Shown: positions 5,338 to 6,847 of the stretch, piece after piece
Numbering within the stretch: the first letter of the stretch is position 1
Layout of the letters: every line of letters starts with the position of its first letter
Made by a program: the position numbers and the translations under genes
Notes under the pieces: generated by a model
The model's database searches: none
What the model was told of the DNA's origin: nothing
The model's input: the letters and a program-made list of their open reading frames with translations, nothing else
From: an uncultured Rhodobacterales bacterium
GTDB taxonomy: Bacteria > Pseudomonadota > Alphaproteobacteria > Rhodobacterales > Rhodobacteraceae
Direction of reading: 5' to 3'
NCBI GenBank assembly: GCA_937901055.1
Contig: CALCGO010000363.1
Coordinates: 1 to 6,847 of the forward strand
DNA: 6,847 nucleotides

Positions 5338-6390
5338 ATGATGGATAATCATACTGAATCTGACGGCGCCCCCATGCAGCGTCACGCAAAGCAATCCGAA
5401 ATCGCGAGGCTTGCTGGCGTGGGAATCGCAACCGTTGACCGGGTGCTGAATGAACGAGGGCGCGTTAAGGAAGCCACCCGTCAACGGGTGCTGCAGGCCA
5501 AAAAATCCATCGAGACAGGCTCTCAGATCCAAAATCGGCGAAAGCCATGGCGCCTGAAGGTGTTTTTGCCAGAGGTCGCTGGCCCGTCAACCGAATTCCT
5601 AGGCGAGTGCTTTCAGCGCTTTGGAGAACAGGGTAACGCGACGATTGAATGCATCTTCACGACCAAGATGGAACCGGCAGTTCTGGCACGAAAGTTGCGA
5701 TCGTGCGAAGGACAAGGCATCGATGCGGTCGCCTTTCAAGCGCTCGAAGATCAACGTGTACGCGATGCGGTCGAGCATCTCAAGTTACGGAACATTCCCT
5801 GTTTGGCCTTGGTATCACCCCTTGCTCATGCGCCACTCATTGGGTTCGTTGGAAGCGATAGCCGCGCGGGTGGCCGCACAGCGGGATTGTTAATGGGGCT
5901 ATCCTGCTCCCAGGGCGGTAAGGTCGTCGTGCTTTCCGGAGGGCAACTTTATCGCAGCCATGAGTATCGCGAAATGGGGTTCCGCGCATATTTGCGAAGT
6001 GATTGCCCGCATCTTGAAGCGATTCAGACTGTGAGCGGACAGGATGATATGATTGGTAACTACAATGCAATTCTTGAGGTTCTTGAAATGCACCCTGATG
6101 TCGTAGGGATCTATAATGTAGGGGGTGGGAATGAAGGTGTCGTCCGCGCCTTGAGAGAGAAAAACTTGACGAATGATGTCAAATTCATCGGCCACAACCT
6201 GACTGGAAAAACAAGGGAATACATCCTCGATGGTGCGATGCAGTTCATAGTCCATCAAAACATGCAATTGATCGCTGAACGCGCTGTAAGCGCTGTGATA
6301 GCAAGGCTGGAACACCGTGAAGTGCAGATCTCTTCAGTACCGGTCGAAGTGATAACGCGCGAAAACTTGAACGATGCGAACTGGACCTAG
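5338..6390 (+). CDS. LacI-family transcriptional regulator with sugar-binding periplasmic-protein-like ligand domain
   Basis: A 350-residue cytoplasmic repressor-type protein. The N-terminal helix-turn-helix is visible at about 18-56: SEIARLAGVGIATVDRVLNE followed by RVKEATRQRVLQAKK, the LacI pattern. The recognition helix has VDR where many members have VSR. From about 72 the ligand domain begins (WRLKVFLPEV), with GFVGSDSRAGGRTAGLLMG (169-187), GKVVVLSGG (194-202), HPDVVGIYNVGGGNEG (252-267), VKFIGHNLTG (281-290) and a closing IVHQNMQLIAERAV (304-317), as in type I periplasmic binding proteins for sugars. The usual hinge-helix motif with Asn and paired Ala/Leu between the two domains is not evident. 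The start is uncertain: ATGs at 5338, 5341 and 5374 all lack a clear Shine-Dalgarno, and the one at 5374 would give a more usual LacI N-terminus. It is transcribed away from dctP and probably controls that operon and itself. The ligand is unknown, perhaps the transported compound or a derivative. Confidence 0.93.
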   Translation: MMDNHTESDGAPMQRHAKQSEIARLAGVGIATVDRVLNERGRVKEATRQRVLQAKKSIETGSQIQNRRKPWRLKVFLPEVAGPSTEFLGECFQRFGEQGNATIECIFTTKMEPAVLARKLRSCEGQGIDAVAFQALEDQRVRDAVEHLKLRNIPCLALVSPLAHAPLIGFVGSDSRAGGRTAGLLMGLSCSQGGKVVVLSGGQLYRSHEYREMGFRAYLRSDCPHLEAIQTVSGQDDMIGNYNAILEVLEMHPDVVGIYNVGGGNEGVVRALREKNLTNDVKFIGHNLTGKTREYILDGAMQFIVHQNMQLIAERAVSAVIARLEHREVQISSVPVEVITRENLNDANWT

Positions 6391-6621
6391 CGTGGCCACG
6401 CCGGATTCGAGGCATCCTCTGCAGAGATACGATTTGACCCGTTTCAGCATACGGATGCAGCCAACTTTTGTGCAATCACAAATCTGACCTGCCTCGGCCC
6501 GTCCTTTTCGACAACGCGCCGTGAAGAGTTGGTTTGCCTGATGTCTTACAACGATGCCGAATGGGTGCAATGCCGCGCTGCGCTCTTACGAGTTTTCTGG
6601 GCCAGTGATAGCAGCACCTGA
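6391..6621 (+). pseudogene. Possible gene remnant: 76-codon open stretch after the regulator
   Basis: Directly after the regulator's TAG, and in the same phase, 76 sense codons run to a TGA at 6619-6621. The peptide has a believable, mixed composition, with segments such as EIRFDPFQHTDAANF, NLTCLGPSF, REELVCLMSYNDAEW and CRAALLRVF. There is no start codon near its left end; the only ATG is at 6541. I do not recognise the family. It could be the degraded internal or C-terminal part of a lost gene, or a chance frame. Minus-strand frames over the same bases are equally long but less protein-like. Confidence 0.25.
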
Positions 6622-6847
6622 AACAATCCCGAAAGCCCCGCGTCTTTCGTGTCCAAACAAAAAGCCGCGAAAGTGCGCTTGTGATCAGCCCTTCTACACC
6701 AGCAGGCAATGGCTGCCTCCGCGACGCTGGCTGCGTCGTAGCTGCAAGTCCGTCGCATGTGCAAAAAGATGCTGCGTCAGCAATAGCCGCATGGGTATTG
6801 CCAAGTTGTTGGCCGGGTTTGATCAAGCTATGTCGGTCCCATGAACA
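6391..6847. other. Terminal 457 nt without a supported gene
   Basis: No reading frame here has both a convincing start and a recognisable product. Several frames on both strands are open for 70-116 codons and overlap, and most give Arg/Cys-rich peptides typical of non-coding GC-rich DNA. The most protein-like is 6391-6621 on the plus strand, described separately. Small symmetrical elements: GCGTGGCCACGC (6390-6401) overlapping the regulator's stop, CTCTGCAGAG (6417-6426), and a hairpin cgacgc-tggct-gcgtcg (6722-6738). None has a T run, so no terminator for the regulator is called. No tRNA, insertion sequence end or CRISPR repeat is seen. Confidence 0.5.

Noticed and set aside
6722..6738. Hairpin cgacgc-tggct-gcgtcg as terminator of the regulator
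   Set aside because: It is over 330 nt past the stop codon and has no T run on either strand.
6476..6826. Minus-strand 116-codon frame considered as a transposase or hypothetical gene
   Set aside because: No transposase motif, no ribosome-binding site, and the composition (many Arg, Cys, Thr) resembles a chance frame in GC-rich DNA; no inverted-repeat ends are seen.

Overview
The window looks like a carbohydrate-catabolism locus from an alphaproteobacterium, most likely a marine Rhodobacteraceae (Roseobacter-type) member. This rests on the protein flavour (a complete DctPQM TRAP transporter, a DUF-free LacI regulator with an ATVDRVLN helix-turn-helix, an IolC-like kinase) and on moderate GC with mixed codon use. 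The assignment is an inference by eye; no search was run.

Layout. Six protein genes are supported. Five lie on the minus strand and read right to left: dctP (periplasmic binding protein, 4205-5197), dctQ (small membrane subunit, 3641-4144), dctM (large membrane subunit, 2359-3639), a beta-hydroxyacid dehydrogenase (1330-2217) and a xylose-isomerase-like TIM-barrel enzyme (453-1316). After a 188-nt gap comes the 5' end of a PfkB-type kinase, most like iolC (1-264, cut by the window edge). Divergent to this block is a LacI-family regulator on the plus strand (5338-6390). A 140-bp region between dctP and the regulator carries candidate promoter and operator elements. The last 457 nt (6391-6847) hold no gene I can support.

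How it may work. The TRAP system would bring an organic acid or sugar acid across the inner membrane. The dehydrogenase would oxidise a hydroxyl next to the carboxylate, and the TIM-barrel enzyme would isomerise, epimerise or otherwise process the keto product. The LacI protein, whose ligand domain resembles sugar-binding periplasmic proteins, would repress the operon until inducer appears. A strong hairpin with a U tract between dctP and dctQ would let the binding protein be made in excess over the membrane subunits. The iolC start suggests that an inositol-degradation cluster continues off the left edge, so the imported compound could feed that pathway. The substrate cannot be read from this sequence.

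Main points of interest: a transporter/dehydrogenase/isomerase set next to iolC that does not match any complete pathway I can name; the dctP-dctQ attenuator followed by a G8 tract in the ribosome-binding position of dctQ; a cluster of TTTGC/GCAAA half-sites at the divergent promoter; and an open reading stretch after lacI that may be a gene remnant.
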